From Cycas panzhihuaensis (Eukaryota; Cycadophyta): 64,000 nt of DNA. A program made the translations under genes and the position numbers. The DNA lies in contig CM041465.1 in assembly GCA_023213395.1 (NCBI GenBank), forward strand, positions 205,785,741-205,849,740, given 5' to 3'. Shown here piece by piece: positions 50,153 to 60,540 of the stretch. The notes beneath the pieces are model-generated. The model ran no database searches and was not told the origin of the DNA. It saw only the letters and a list, made by a program, of their open reading frames with translations. Each line of letters opens with the position of its first letter. Position 1 is the first letter of the stretch.

Positions 50153-52040
50153 TACTTGGTGAGGAGTATTTACTGTTTGCAGGCTTAGGGAAGTGCACCA
50201 AATTGTTGGTGACGACTTTTACTCTCCGAAGAGGATCCAAGTCCAAGTTTGACTTTATTTTTTGCCTTTTTTCATCATCTCAAAGTGTTTGAAGGTTGGA
50301 AATTAACAAATTTTATTTTTAAAATTTTTTTCTAAGACTTAGTTTGTTTGTGCAATAGAGAAAATACATAAAAATCACTATTTTTTCTTCATTGTGTCTA
50401 CAAAATAAAAATTATTTTTCAGGGTTCTCTCTCAAATTTGTAGGTACTCAATGTGATTCACTCCTTGCTGGCTTCAAACTCAGTGACTCTACTCTCCTCA
50501 GCTTGTATCGACACTTGGGTGGATCTCATACACAATTGGTCGACTTTCTCATTGTCCTGGGAATCTTTACTAGAGAAAACAAAGCCTGTCTCAATTGGTA
50601 TAACCTTGCTAGATCTTATTTGGTGGCTTTCTGCAGGTGTAGTCCCTTAGTTGACCCTTATTTTAGTGGTCTATGCCACTCTTGAAGAGGTTTTGAACCT
50701 CGGTCTTCTGTTTTGCCATCTGCCTGTCATGCGCCCAATGTGACAGTTAATCGGCTCAATCTCATTATACACTACAACAAACCCTGTGAAACTTCAGGGA
50801 AATCATTGTTGGCCCCGGACAAACCCACGCTTGAGATTTTGTGACGATCAGAGCCTTTGTTAGTGAGATATGAGCTATTGTGTCATTCAAAAATCGCTTG
50901 GTCGCTGCCATTTCATGTAACCTTCGAAGTATTTCGATTTTAGACTTTATAAAAAATACTTTAGGTTATAAAAAATTGATTTTACTTAGAATATTTTATT
51001 ATTGATAAAAGTTTATATCCTAAAGTTTATTTTTAAAGTGATTTTAATCATATTTCATTGTTTTGTAAAGCAAAAAGTCACTTTTTTTAAATTTTTTGAG
51101 TTTAATTAACACTTTAAAAAAATTTGCAAGTGTGTTCTTTGACTAAAAAATTAGTGATTTGACTAATTTTTTTATTTTTTTCATAAAGAATTTACATTGT
51201 ACAAGCGTGTTTATGGCTCCTTGCGAGGTGTCCTCTTAGTCCTAGTCATAAAACAGGGCTAAAATCACTCATTTCAATAAAAAATCACTTTTTCGGTGTG
51301 CGTTAGGACTATTTTAAAGTCCCAACATCTTCTTGGTCGAATGTGCATTTGGCGCAAGTGATTAAATTGTGCATTAAGTGGTTGATTTTGCACCTAAAGA
51401 AGGAACCTACTTCAAGGACTATATGCAAGCAACAAGTCCTCATTTGGCAAGTTCTTATTTTTCCAAGTTTTTAAATGCTCTTTTTGTTACATTCAAAGTG
51501 TTATTTTAAGCATTCAAACAACTTCATTTTGAAGTATTTTGTATCTATTTTCAAGCAATCATAAAGCAACATCATTATTCTTTTATAAACAATTTATTTT
51601 AATTCACTTAACACTTAACAAAAGGTTAAAACCTTGTCTCAAACGTTTCAAGATTGGTGCATTCCTTAGGGGACCAACTGATTGTACAATCAATGCACAA
51701 CAATTGAGATTTTTGAAGGAAAGGAGGTTCAAAGAGGGTGTTATTAGAGTTGTGAACTCCAAGGAAAGCACAAAACGTTCGTGCATATCAACCGTATCTT
51801 GCTTGTTCTAAATTTAATCTTGGCCAACTGTTGGATCTATTAGAAAGATCAGGGTTTGACCAACTCCTTGTATAGCCTTTTACTTCTCAAACTGTTCTCT
51901 TTAGTTGTTGAATCTTCCTTGTAAGATCAAGGTTGTTGGTATATTTGTAAATGAAACTTATGTGGTGAAAGTTTAAAGTTTCTAAGTCATTTCTTAGAAA
52001 TAAGAACATTTTTTAAATAACTTGAACATAATCTTGGCTA
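50153..52040 (+). other. COP-H 5' untranslated leader
   Basis: About 1.9 kb without recognisable coding sequence. 51640-51990 matches the COP-F leader (inverted, 33240-33660), with blocks such as AGGGGACCAAC and GAAAGGAGGTTC. A leader palindrome relative sits at 51215-51233. The first 500 bp do not match COP-F, so the two leaders differ near the primer site. Confidence 0.7.
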
Positions 52041-52850
52041 TAAATATGTTTAGTGTAAGCCACGTTAGGTTAGCAGGTCAAGATAATTTTTAGGAATGGA
52101 GAAAACAAACAAAAGATTTGTTTATTATGAATGAATTTTGGGCTTTTATATTAAGTGGAGTTAAGAAACCTATTTCAATTGAAGGTACAACAAATAGCAA
52201 TGTTATTATCCATCCTAATTCTGCTTTGGTTGTTGTATGGGAAACTAAGGATGAAGTAGCCTTAGCCTTTATTCATATGACTATTGACAATGTTGTTGAT
52301 CAAAATATTGTAAATGATGTTTCTTCAAAAAATGCATGGGATACTTTGCTTTCTTTATATGAAAGACGAGATGATGCTCACATTATAATGCCAACAGCAA
52401 AGTTGTTTATTATTAAATTTGTTGAGCCTAAGACGGCTTTGTTGTTATCAATCAAAGAGATCAATAATGAGCTGACCACATTAGGCAAACTTGCTTTAAA
52501 TGAAAACCTTGTGACTGCCATGATTCATGCATTGCCATGGAGTACAATGGCTTCATTTCATCGATCACACAAGGAGGCACATTTGGCACAATGACTTTCC
52601 ATCAACTTAAAAGTCTTTTACTATGAGAGGAGCAAATCTACTCTCCTCAGGATGAGGCATCCACATCAAGAGTGTTCACAGCCAAGTACAAGGGCAAATA
52701 CACTCCCAAATAGAACATTAACAAATAGTTTGGGAATCTTAATCTTGGCATATCAAAATCCAAGAATGTTGTTTGCCATTATTGTGGAAAAATGAGCTAC
52801 ATTCAATTAGAGTGCCGGAAGCATTAGTTTGATATGCAACAACAACATAA
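52041..52850 (+). pseudogene. COP-H gag
   Basis: VRLAGQDNF precedes the open part FIMNEFWAFILSGVKKPISI (52118). The UBN2 body has SSKNAWDTLLSLYERRDDAH and NELTTLGKLALNENLVTAMI. After a shift at 52594 comes the knuckle CHYCGKMSYIQLEC at about 52775-52816, where the conserved His is Tyr. A Gln/Asn-rich low-complexity tract (CAACAA repeats, 52835-52900) follows. Confidence 0.87.
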
Positions 52851-52899
52851 CCAACATCAACAACAACAATAGTGACCATAATAGCAGCAACAACAACAA

Positions 52900-53640
52900 C
52901 CCTTTCATAGACCAAATCAAGGTGGATTCTAAGGAAGTCATAGAGGAAGGGGGCCATTTAGAGGTGGCAATCAATGTCACACCAATCAATTTGCAGATGA
53001 GGATAAATTGTTTTGTGCTTATCACACCAAAAATAGTGATAACACATGGATTATTGATTCAGGAGCATCTCGTTATATCACTGGTGATGAGGATTTGTTG
53101 TATGACATTTTAGAAGGTAAAAGGAAAACAGTCACTTTTGGAAACAATGAGACCGTTCATATATTTGGAGTGAGCAAAATTGCCTTTTTTCACCCACCAG
53201 ATCGCCCTGCTTCTACATTTTCCATAGACGATGCTTACTTGGTGCCTTAAATGTACAAAAGCCTACTATTTGTTAACCAATTGGATAAGCAACAGATGGG
53301 TGTTTTATTTAAAAGTGGGAAATGCACAATTAGCGATAGGAATGATCAAATGGTTGCCATTGGTCATGAAGACCATGGACTTTACAAGTTGGATGCATCA
53401 AATACTACACTTGATATTTCACCAACATATGTTTCTCAGCCACTGACAAAAGAATAGCTTTGGCACAACAAGCTAGGTCATTTGAACCTAAAATACATCA
53501 AATTGATGTTTAGTAAAAACATGGTGTTTGGACTTTCAAAGATTTCATCATCTAGATGCCTTTGCGAAACTTGTATCATGGGGAAACAGAATCGAGATCC
53601 TTTTCCTAAAGGCAAAGCATGCCGTGTATCTTAACCATTA
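52900..53640 (+). pseudogene. COP-H protease and pre-integrase region
   Basis: TWIIDSGASRYITGDEDLLY (53035-53110) has the intact DSGA site. FHPPDRPASTFSIDDAYLVP and LLFVNQLDKQQMGVLFKSGK follow after a TAA (53248). LWHNKLGHLNLKYIKLMF and CLCETCIMGKQNRDPFPKG complete the pre-integrase zinc region near 53460-53620. Confidence 0.88.
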
Positions 53641-54370
53641 CAGTTGTTTCATACAGATTTATGTGGAACCATGTCCACACCATCTCTTGGAGGCGCACTA
53701 TATTATATTACTTTTATTGATGACTTATCACATAAAATTTGGGTTTATTTCATCAAACACAAATTTGAAGCTTTGATTAAATTTAAAGAATTCAAACTTG
53801 CTATGGAAAATGAATCAGATCTGCCAATCAAAATTTTACAATCTGATAATGGAGGTGAGTTTACTTCAAGGGAATTCAACTAGCTTTGCAAAGATCATAG
53901 GATCGAGCAACAACTCACTGCTCCATACACACCTCAACACAATGGAGTAATTGAGAGAATGAATAGGATTTTGGCAAATAAAGGCAAAGCCATGATGCAT
54001 GCAAAGGGCCTTCCACTTTTTTATTGGGCAAAGCATTTCATATAGCAACTTATGTCTCCAATTGGAGCCCTATAACAATAGTCACCGACATGAAACCAAA
54101 GGAGGCTTGGTCTGGCAAAAACCCAACTATGAGCCATTTGCGCACTTTTGGGTGCAGTACATATATGCACATTCCCTAATAACAAAGGCAGAAATTAGAC
54201 AATAAGAGTCTAAAATGTATTTTCATTGGTTACTTTATTGGCAGCAAAGCATATAGAATGTTTGATCCCAATGCAAAGAAAATGCATATATCAAGAGATG
54301 TAATATTTGCTAAGGATAATGAGGAGATAGAACAAGCATCCATCCATCTACTTCTTGATAAGGGCAAACA
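53641..54370 (+). pseudogene. COP-H integrase
   Basis: LFHTDLCGTMSTPSLGGALY (first Asp), ILQSDNGGEFTSREFN (second Asp, 53850) and NGVIERMNRILANKGKAMMH (Glu, about 53960) are visible with one TAG between (53881). The C-terminal extension with FDPNAKKMHISRDVIFAKDN follows at 54258. Frame changes occur near 54040 and 54200. Confidence 0.87.
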
Positions 54371-54539
54371 AATTGTTAGGACTTCCTTCTTTCACAATTT
54401 TCAACACCATGTTCATCTTGTGCTCTTGTTTCTTCTTCGTCTACTTCAGCTCTATCATTATGAACAACTCCTCTTGACCTTGGTAGCCATTCTAAGGTTG
54501 TTCAACCATTATAGGCCCAGGATGTTGATGTTACAATTA

Positions 54540-55198
54540 TGGCCATGAAGAAGTTACCAAAATGGTATATTCAAACAGTACAAGATGCACAAGTATGAAG
54601 GAAAACATCCATAAAAAATGAAGTAACAATCTGTTAACTATGCACTTATGGCTGAAGTGTTTTGTGTTGATGAGTCTTCCACTTTTGTGGAGGCATATAA
54701 AAATAAAAAGTGGAAAGCTACCGCGGATGAAGAAATCCATTCTATTGAAAAGAATGGAACTTGGGATTTGGTAGAATTGCCTAAGGCAAATAGGCAATAA
54801 GCGACAAGTGGGTATACAAAACCAAATTCCAATTCGATGGTTCAATTGAGTGTCACAAGGATTGACTGGTTGCTAAGGGATTCACACAAAAAGAAGGCAT
54901 TGACTATGAGGAGAGCTTCGCATATGTGGTTAATATGAACACCATCAGATTAATATTGGCCTTAGTTGGTCAATACAAGTGGTCAATTTATCAAATGGAC
55001 GCGAAGAGTGCCTCTCTAAACTACGATCTTGAAGGGGAGGTATATTTCGAGCAACGTCCTAGTTACATTTCACATGGCAAAGAACACTTGGTCTATCACC
55101 CTAAAAAGGCATTGTATGGACTGAAACATGCTTGTGGAGTATGGTATTAAAAAATCAATGATTATTTTCAGAGACATAGGTATCATCGATCTTCATCT
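54540..55198 (+). pseudogene. COP-H reverse transcriptase, first half only
   Basis: WDLVELPKANRQ near 54765, then GIDYEESFAYVVNMNTIRLI and YQMDAKSASLNYDLEGEVYF, and [20 protein letters not shown] (54926-55150). The sequence stops before the YxDD region, so this copy is truncated inside the RT palm. Confidence 0.87.
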
Positions 55199-55456
55199 TG
55201 AGTCTTTCTTAGTGAAAAAAATTGTTTGTCTTCATTAAAAGTCCTTTATCCCTTTTTAAAAAAAAGGAAAGTCTCCTCAAACAGTTCCTTAAAAAAAAAA
55301 AGAAAACTAATATTTTATTAGTGGTGAAGCATCTCCTCCAGTGTTGAATGAAGTCTCTCTAATATTTGGACTCTTCAATCCTTCTTTCTTTTAAACCCTA
55401 GATTGAAGTCTCTAGTCTTGGTCTTTTCAATCTCCTTTTTCTTCAAACCCTAACCT
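55199..55456 (-). other. COP-C leader next to its primer site
   Basis: AT-rich noncoding sequence between the COP-H truncation point and the COP-C primer site. It contains short repeats of GAAGTCTCTAG/T and CTTCAAACCCTA. Confidence 0.6.
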
Positions 55457-55468
55457 ACTTTGATACCA
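55457..55468 (-). other. COP-C primer binding site
   Basis: Minus strand TGGTATCAAAGT directly after the LTR end (ACA). One or two changes from the initiator Met site. Confidence 0.9.
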
Positions 55469-55646
55469 TGTAGAAAAACATAGCACATTCAAAGATAGAA
55501 AATGACGAAGTAATCAGAATTCTCATTGTCTTTTCATTGTGATCGAACTTCTTAAATACAATAGAGGGAAGGTAGTTATGATATGTACCCATACCTAACC
55601 ACCTTGTTAATAATAGGTTACAAAAGATTAACATTATATTTTAACA
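55469..55646 (-). repeat. COP-C 5' LTR (178 bp)
   Basis: TGTAGAAAAACATAGC to TATTTTAACA, followed by target copy ATCAT and then COP-B integrase. Confidence 0.9.
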
Positions 55647-56360
55647 ATCATCGACTTGAACTTTTCGGCCAAAGTCCTGTTCATCCTCTCAATGATTCCA
55701 TTCTACTGAGGTGTGTATGTAGTCATTACTTGTTTCTTGATTCTATGGTCATTTCAAAACTACATAAAGGCTTTGGAGATTTATTCTCCCCCAATGTCTG
55801 ATATGAGGATTTTTAATTTTTGACAACTCTCATTTTCCACTTTTCTCTTTGAATTGTTTCAAAATATCAAAGATCTAAGGTTTCTCCTTTATGGGATAGA
55901 CCCAAATATTCCTTGAAAAGTTATCAATGAAGGTCAAGAAATATCTTGCACTCTAATGGAAGTGGTTGGTATTGGAACACAGATATTTGAATGGACAGGG
56001 CTAAGCTGTTCAATGGCTTTTTAAGCTTTGCCTTTTAAAAATCTTTCCTTATATTGTTTACCCATGATGCAAGGCTTATACACATTATTCATTGGTTTAA
56101 GTTTTCGAAGACTATGAAGCATGTTCAATTTATGCATTATATGAAGATAGAAGTAGTGCAAATGCCCCATTCTTTCATGCCCTAGCTGATTTTTACAAGT
56201 TGCATTAGCAGTAAAAGCTCTTTGGTTTTCATATTTGCCTAAGAGCCTATAAAGACCACCATCCCTAACACATTTAGCTATGACTTTTCCATCATAGTCA
56301 CCAACAATAACTTTCCCATCCTTGAAGAGCACTCATCTTGTTGTCTTCAATTTGGCTAAC
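55647..56360 (-). pseudogene. COP-B integrase and pre-integrase region
   Basis: Minus strand: KVIAKCVRDGGLYRLLG, LGHERMGHLHYFYLHIMHKL and NVYKPCIMGKQYKERF (56021-56332) are the pre-integrase region. A decayed core then ends in NGIIERMNRTLAEKFKSM at 55647, where COP-C was inserted. The frame continues at 22467 with KWRNLLEFFWANA once one target copy is removed. Confidence 0.87.
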
Positions 56361-56850
56361 AGAAATTAAATTCTTCTTTAATCCTGCCATATACATCATA
56401 TCCTCCATGTGGTAGTCCTCTCCATCAAATGCAATGATTGGAACCTCTCCTATCTCTTCCACCTTAGTATCTTGTTGTCTCCTAAGGTGATTGTCTGCCT
56501 AGTTGTCTACATGTGTGTCTAAACCACTTAATTTTGCTTGTCATATGTCTAGAAGCTCCTGAATCAACGAACCAAACGTCATACAATTTGTGACTTGTTT
56601 GTGAAGTTGCCATGATTTTTTTTTGTTGCTACTCAAGCCTATAGCATGACTAAAAAGGTGTCTTGATTGTAGTTGCTTCCTTTCCTAGTTCTGTTGATCA
56701 CTCTTTTTTTGATTTTGTTGATTAACTTGTAACTTCTTATAGTTTCTCTTAAAATCACATGGTTTGTTGCAATAATTACACAACTCTTGTTATTCCTGCT
56801 GAGCAGTTTGCTACATTGGACCCTCCTCCTTTTTGGGAATGAATGGCTTC
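56361..56850 (-). pseudogene. COP-B nucleocapsid and protease
   Basis: WFVDSGASRHMTSK at about 56530-56585 is the protease active site. Upstream, CNYCNKPCDFKRN near 56745-56790 is a knuckle whose His and last Cys positions have changed. Several stops and at least one shift lie between them. Confidence 0.8.
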
Positions 56851-57790
56851 TTCCCCTTAATTTTAGCTAAAAAAAGCTCCAAAAGATTCTCTAACAACTC
56901 TATCCTTCAGAATCTACTCATGTCATAGCAAAAACACTTCTAGCTCAATGAAAGTAATTTTCCTAACTTTCTTTGACAAGAAAAAACTTGTCATGAAAGT
57001 TTGACATACTCCTCAATTCAACAATGGTGATGTCCTTGTCATCGATAGTCTCTCTAACATTTTCCAATTGATTCCTGATTGCCTTCACTTGCTAGAGATG
57101 GTCAACCATAGAACCAACCATCCTCAAATTGTATAATGAATTCTTTAAAATCATCATTCTAGCATCATTTCTTGTTTCAAAAATGAATGTTATGGCCTCT
57201 CATGCCTCCTTAGGTGTCTTTGCCTTTTTAACATTTTCCACCCAAGCACCACTGATGTGCATATTAACTAACCCTAAGGTGAAGCCATTTTTATCTTCAA
57301 ACTTTGCTTTCTCATGAGTAGGTGTAGCAAGTTTGTTTGGTTTGGTCACCCCTACCTTCCACATATAGTCACAACCCATTCATCCACAACAAACTAGTCA
57401 TTTGGTGCTTCTAGGTGCCATAGTTTTCTGCATTAACTAGCTTACCTATCTAGGAGTAAAATAAATTTCCACCCATCATTTCTTGTTTCAAAAGTGAATG
57501 TTATGGCCTCTCACACCTCCTTAGGTGTCTTCACATTTTTAATGCGCTCTACCCAAGCTCCACTGATTGGCATATTCGTTAACCCTAAGATGAAGCCATT
57601 TTATCTTTAAATTTTGCCTTCTTATGAGTAGAAGTAATGATTTCATTTGGTTTGGTTACTATAACTTCCACGTATAGCCACAAACCATTCATCCACAACA
57701 TACTGGTCATTTGGTGCTTCTAGGTGCCATAGTTCTCTGCACTAACCAACCTCTATATTTAGGAGTTAAATAAATTTCTAGCCAACATGT
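56851..57790 (-). pseudogene. COP-B gag with internal duplication
   Basis: Minus strand: GFTLGLVNMHISGAWVENVK then AITFIFETRNDARMMILKNS, LYNLRMVGSMVDHL, a UBN2-type gag. The first part is present twice because 57163-57473 is tandemly repeated at 57474-57785. Stops occur in both copies. Confidence 0.82.
57163..57785 (-). repeat. 311-bp tandem duplication in COP-B gag
   Basis: CATCATTTCTTGTTTCAAAA begins both copies (57163 and 57474). The second copy follows the first without spacer and aligns to about 57785. The copies differ by around one base in ten, so the duplication is old. 311 is not a multiple of three, so it shifted the frame. Confidence 0.9.
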
Positions 57791-59064
57791 TTTGAGTGAG
57801 ATTAAAAACCATTCAAAAACTACTATCAAACACAAAAATGGGCATTAAATAGCCTAAACACACCACACACGTTAATATTTTATTATTTTTTAAATTTCTT
57901 AGTCTTTGATCACTGCACAGAGTGTTAGAAAAACATAAAAAATCTTGGTCACCATGCAGGGCACTAGAATAAAACCATGTGACCATTGTAGAAAGTTACA
58001 AATTAAATTATATAGTGAACTATGTTCTTAGATTTAGATTTAGGCTACTTTAAATCCAAAAATGGCTTTAGCTCCTTCTTTCTTCATGTGACCAATGGAT
58101 TTCAAATTCAGGCTAATCATTGGATTTGAAAAAAATTATAAGAAGTGATTTAGGATCACTTAACTTAGGGAAAAGAAATAATTCAATTTTTACCATGTTT
58201 GTTTTTGGAATTTCAGATGGCATGTGTGGGATTTTATATCTGCGCATGGCAATCTTATTCGTCTCCCATTGTCATCTACGAATTGATTTTTGGCATCTAG
58301 AGATCAATTCCTTTGCTTTGTATGAAGTCTTCATTGTTCTCTATGCTTCGAACTTATGTCCTCGATGTTAATGATTTTCACGTTAAGTGCGAATTACTTG
58401 GCATTCGACATCACAGAATCAACTTTTCAAATGGCATCTTTGCTATGAATGTGATTTGCTCACTGTTTTGGCCTTGGTTAGAGGTAAAACCACCTGGGAA
58501 AACAGTTCACATCTTGAATGTCATTCAATTCAAATAATGATGGGGAATGCAATGTGTTTTCATCCACATTTTTGAAGATGGCATTCTAATCCCAACTAAC
58601 AGCAATGAAATCTACCCCCATGATGATGTCTTAGCTTTTAAACGTCATGGGAAATGGCATTTATGCCCTGGATTTTGAACAATGATGCATATTGTGCCCT
58701 AGCTCGACACACCATAGTTCCTCTTCTTTTTTTTTTGAATTTTTTTTACACAAAATAAACACAACTATAGAAACGAAATCACCCCAAAAAACTTCACTAT
58801 CTACCAACAAATAATGACCCTATAGCATGCAAACTCCAACACTCCAAATTTCTTCATGAATTTTTTTTTTTTTTTTTAAATTCATAAATAGTAGGATTAG
58901 TAATTATACTTGGAATGATTGCCCTAGGGTTTGATATCTACAAACCCTACTTTGAAATTTTAAATTGGTTCCTAAAATTGAACCTCATCATAGTTCCACC
59001 CACAAATTTGGCTCTAAAATTTGGCACATAAACCTTTAGGTTTGAAATTTGCTTACTAATCCTC
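57791..59064 (-). other. COP-B 5' untranslated leader
   Basis: No recognisable coding sequence on either strand. It contains the leader palindrome relative at 57947-57964 and a poly(T) run at 58859-58878. Forward ORFs at 58120-58575 have no motif and overlap one another. Confidence 0.6.
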
Positions 59065-59077
59065 GATTCTGATACCG
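59065..59077 (-). other. COP-B primer binding site (decayed)
   Basis: Minus strand CGGTATCAGAATC, a mutated TGGTATCAGAGC, five bases after the inferred LTR end. Confidence 0.75.
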
Positions 59078-59081
59078 AATA

Positions 59082-59411
59082 TGAGTTAAAAATTAGGAAT
59101 GAATCAAACAAGAATTGTGAACATGCATGAAGTTTTCTGGTGGAGTTAGTCTACCTTCAAATATCTTCATTCGTTAAGAATTTACCCACCTACATACATA
59201 TAAATACAAATAGGATCAGTAATGGTTCAACAATCACAACTTGTAATTGCCCATACATGTGTTACACACCCATTACAGAATTATGGAATTCCTAAACATG
59301 TGTCGTTAATTAAATGATGATCCTATGATTCACCAAAATTTACCCAACTACCTATTAGAACTTTAAAAAAACCTAAGTTCTACCCTAATTGAGAAAAAAT
59401 TAATTCTAACA
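59082..59411 (-). repeat. COP-B 5' LTR
   Basis: TGAGTTAAAAATTAGG to TTCTAACA. 59200-59411 aligns well with 20635-20856; the rest is diverged. Followed by TTTTT. Confidence 0.78.
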
Positions 59412-59457
59412 TTTTTAATGTGATCCAGTAAAATGAAGTTATAGACAAAGTAGTTAT

Positions 59458-59703
59458 AATCGTATGCAAAAATAGACAACAAAGAAGGTGGAACACAATC
59501 AATTAGTTCTAGCATGCATCTTTTATGAATATTTAGATATGGAGTTGTTAAGATTTAAAGAGAGCATTAGTAGGGTAGACGTAATTGTGTTGATTAACAA
59601 TGGTTGCACTCACAATTTTATGTCTTATAAAATTGACCAACACTTAAGGTTGCCCATAATCGAGTCAAATTTTTATGTGCAGTGCTAACTATGCATATAG
59701 TTA
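59458..59703 (+). pseudogene. GYP-J: orphan gypsy protease fragment
   Basis: VDVIVLINNGCTHNFMSYKI, then DQHLRLPIIESNFYVQ is the retropepsin of a different gypsy type (usual form VLIDSGSTHNF). The catalytic Asp reads Asn, a G-to-A change. Nothing else of this element is seen: COP-B lies left and GYP-3 right. It is probably the oldest insertion target of this part. Confidence 0.7.
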
Positions 59704-60450
59704 TTGATTCACCAAATAGATAGAACAAGCATAGGAAATACAAGATGCGGACTAATATGGGAATGCAAATCAAAACTCTTTATTACAAAGGGCACTGCAT
59801 CTGGTCCTCTCACAATGAGACACAGTGTTGAATGGTATAATTGAAGGGTCTATTGCAAGACTATAACACTAAGCCGTTACGGCAAGAAAAGTACAAGAAG
59901 ATCTTACATTACAAGATATCTCCTATCATACATTCAATATTAATTTATATAAGGAGAATACACTTGGTTATATTGAAATATTAACTGGATTTTTTTATTG
60001 GTTAATTTCGTCATATGTAATTTGGTAAATTCAGGGGTTTTTGTCACACTTACCACAATCATGGCTCAGATTGTATTTTAGGTCATACTTGAGCTGTGGT
60101 CTATTAACTGGTCACACATTTGATCATACCTATAGTTGTGATTGATGTCCTGGTCATACTTTAGGTTGTACCTCAACTGCAATTTGTGATCTGGTCATAC
60201 TTCAACTGTGATCTATGATCTAGTTGTACCTCAGGTCATACTTGAATTGTGATTTGGTCGTACCTAAGGTTGTGATCTAGCCGTACCTAAGGTTGCACTT
60301 GAACTGCGATTAGAACTCAGGTCACACTTATGATCAGACCTTTCTACTACAATCTAACCATTGGGCTTTTGGCTATGATTTGGCTATTGATTGTGCTTTT
60401 GGTCGCACTCTTAGACCAAAAATTCTTCTTTGATGATTCTCCCACACACA
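59704..60450 (-). repeat. GYP-3 3' LTR
   Basis: Right end CCCACACACA is firm, next to the purine tract. The left end TGATTCACC is inferred from where the GYP-J protease frame ends. Contains the degenerate array listed next. Confidence 0.65.
60060..60345. repeat. Degenerate tandem array in GYP-3 LTR
   Basis: Variants of GGTCATACTTGAACTGTGAT and GGTCGTACCTAAGGTTGTGA alternate about ten times at 25-30 bp steps. The GYP-2 LTR has a related GTTGCACTCAGGTC pattern. Confidence 0.75.
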
Positions 60451-60460
60451 TCTCCCCTAT
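60451..60460 (-). other. GYP-3 polypurine tract
   Basis: Plus strand TCTCCCCTAT, minus strand ATAGGGGAGA, abutting the LTR start TGTGTGTGG. Confidence 0.8.
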
Positions 60461-60540
60461 CACAAAACTAATGAGTGTCCTTACTCAAACAAAATTTCAA
60501 AATTTTCCATCTTTCCCTTCCCCCCAAAATTTGAAATTAG
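60461..60540 (-). other. GYP-3 3' noncoding block shared with GYP-1
   Basis: Minus strand: a run GGGGGGAAGGGA, then AAATTTTGAAATTTTG and TTGAGTAAGGA, the same order as GYP-1 15838-15890. Conservation of noncoding sequence between diverged elements suggests a role in plus-strand priming or RNA structure. Confidence 0.65.

Larger units (their letters stand above)
49612..55198 (+). mobile_element. COP-H: 3'-truncated Ty1/copia element, plus strand
   Basis: 5' LTR, primer site, long leader, gag, protease, integrase and the first half of RT are present. Homology ends after YHRSSS near 55198, in the middle of RT, where COP-C leader sequence resumes. RNase H, purine tract and 3' LTR are missing and no TSD partner is found. 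Gag and leader are homologous to COP-F, which lies 14 kb away in the opposite orientation. Confidence 0.85.
22468..55646 (-). mobile_element. COP-C: Ty1/copia element, minus strand, split by five insertions
   Basis: Short LTRs 22468-22649 and 55469-55646, with target copies CTCAT / ATCAT. Primer site and purine tract are both present. Its own sequence is left only in pieces: tail 22690-22914, RNase H 28262-28521, RT 35736-36930, protease-integrase 39653-41235, gag 41239-42170, and leader 42171-42210 plus 49133-49611 plus 55199-55456. The insertions between them are COP-E, COP-F, GYP-G, GYP-2 and COP-H. Without these it would be about 5.3 kb. Confidence 0.85.
20555..59411 (-). mobile_element. 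COP-B: old Ty1/copia element, minus strand, hosting the whole nest
   Basis: LTRs at 20555-20856 and 59082-59411, with near-matching target copies TATTT (20550-20554) and TTTTT (59412-59416). COP-C is inserted in the integrase at 22467/55647. Removing COP-C with one target copy rejoins the integrase frame exactly. Domains on the minus strand: gag with internal duplication, knuckle, protease, integrase, RT; RNase H is deleted. It lies tail to tail with COP-A. Confidence 0.82.

Noticed and set aside
58120-58575. Three overlapping plus-strand ORFs in the COP-B leader
   Set aside because: No motif, each in a different frame, and the interval is noncoding leader by position.
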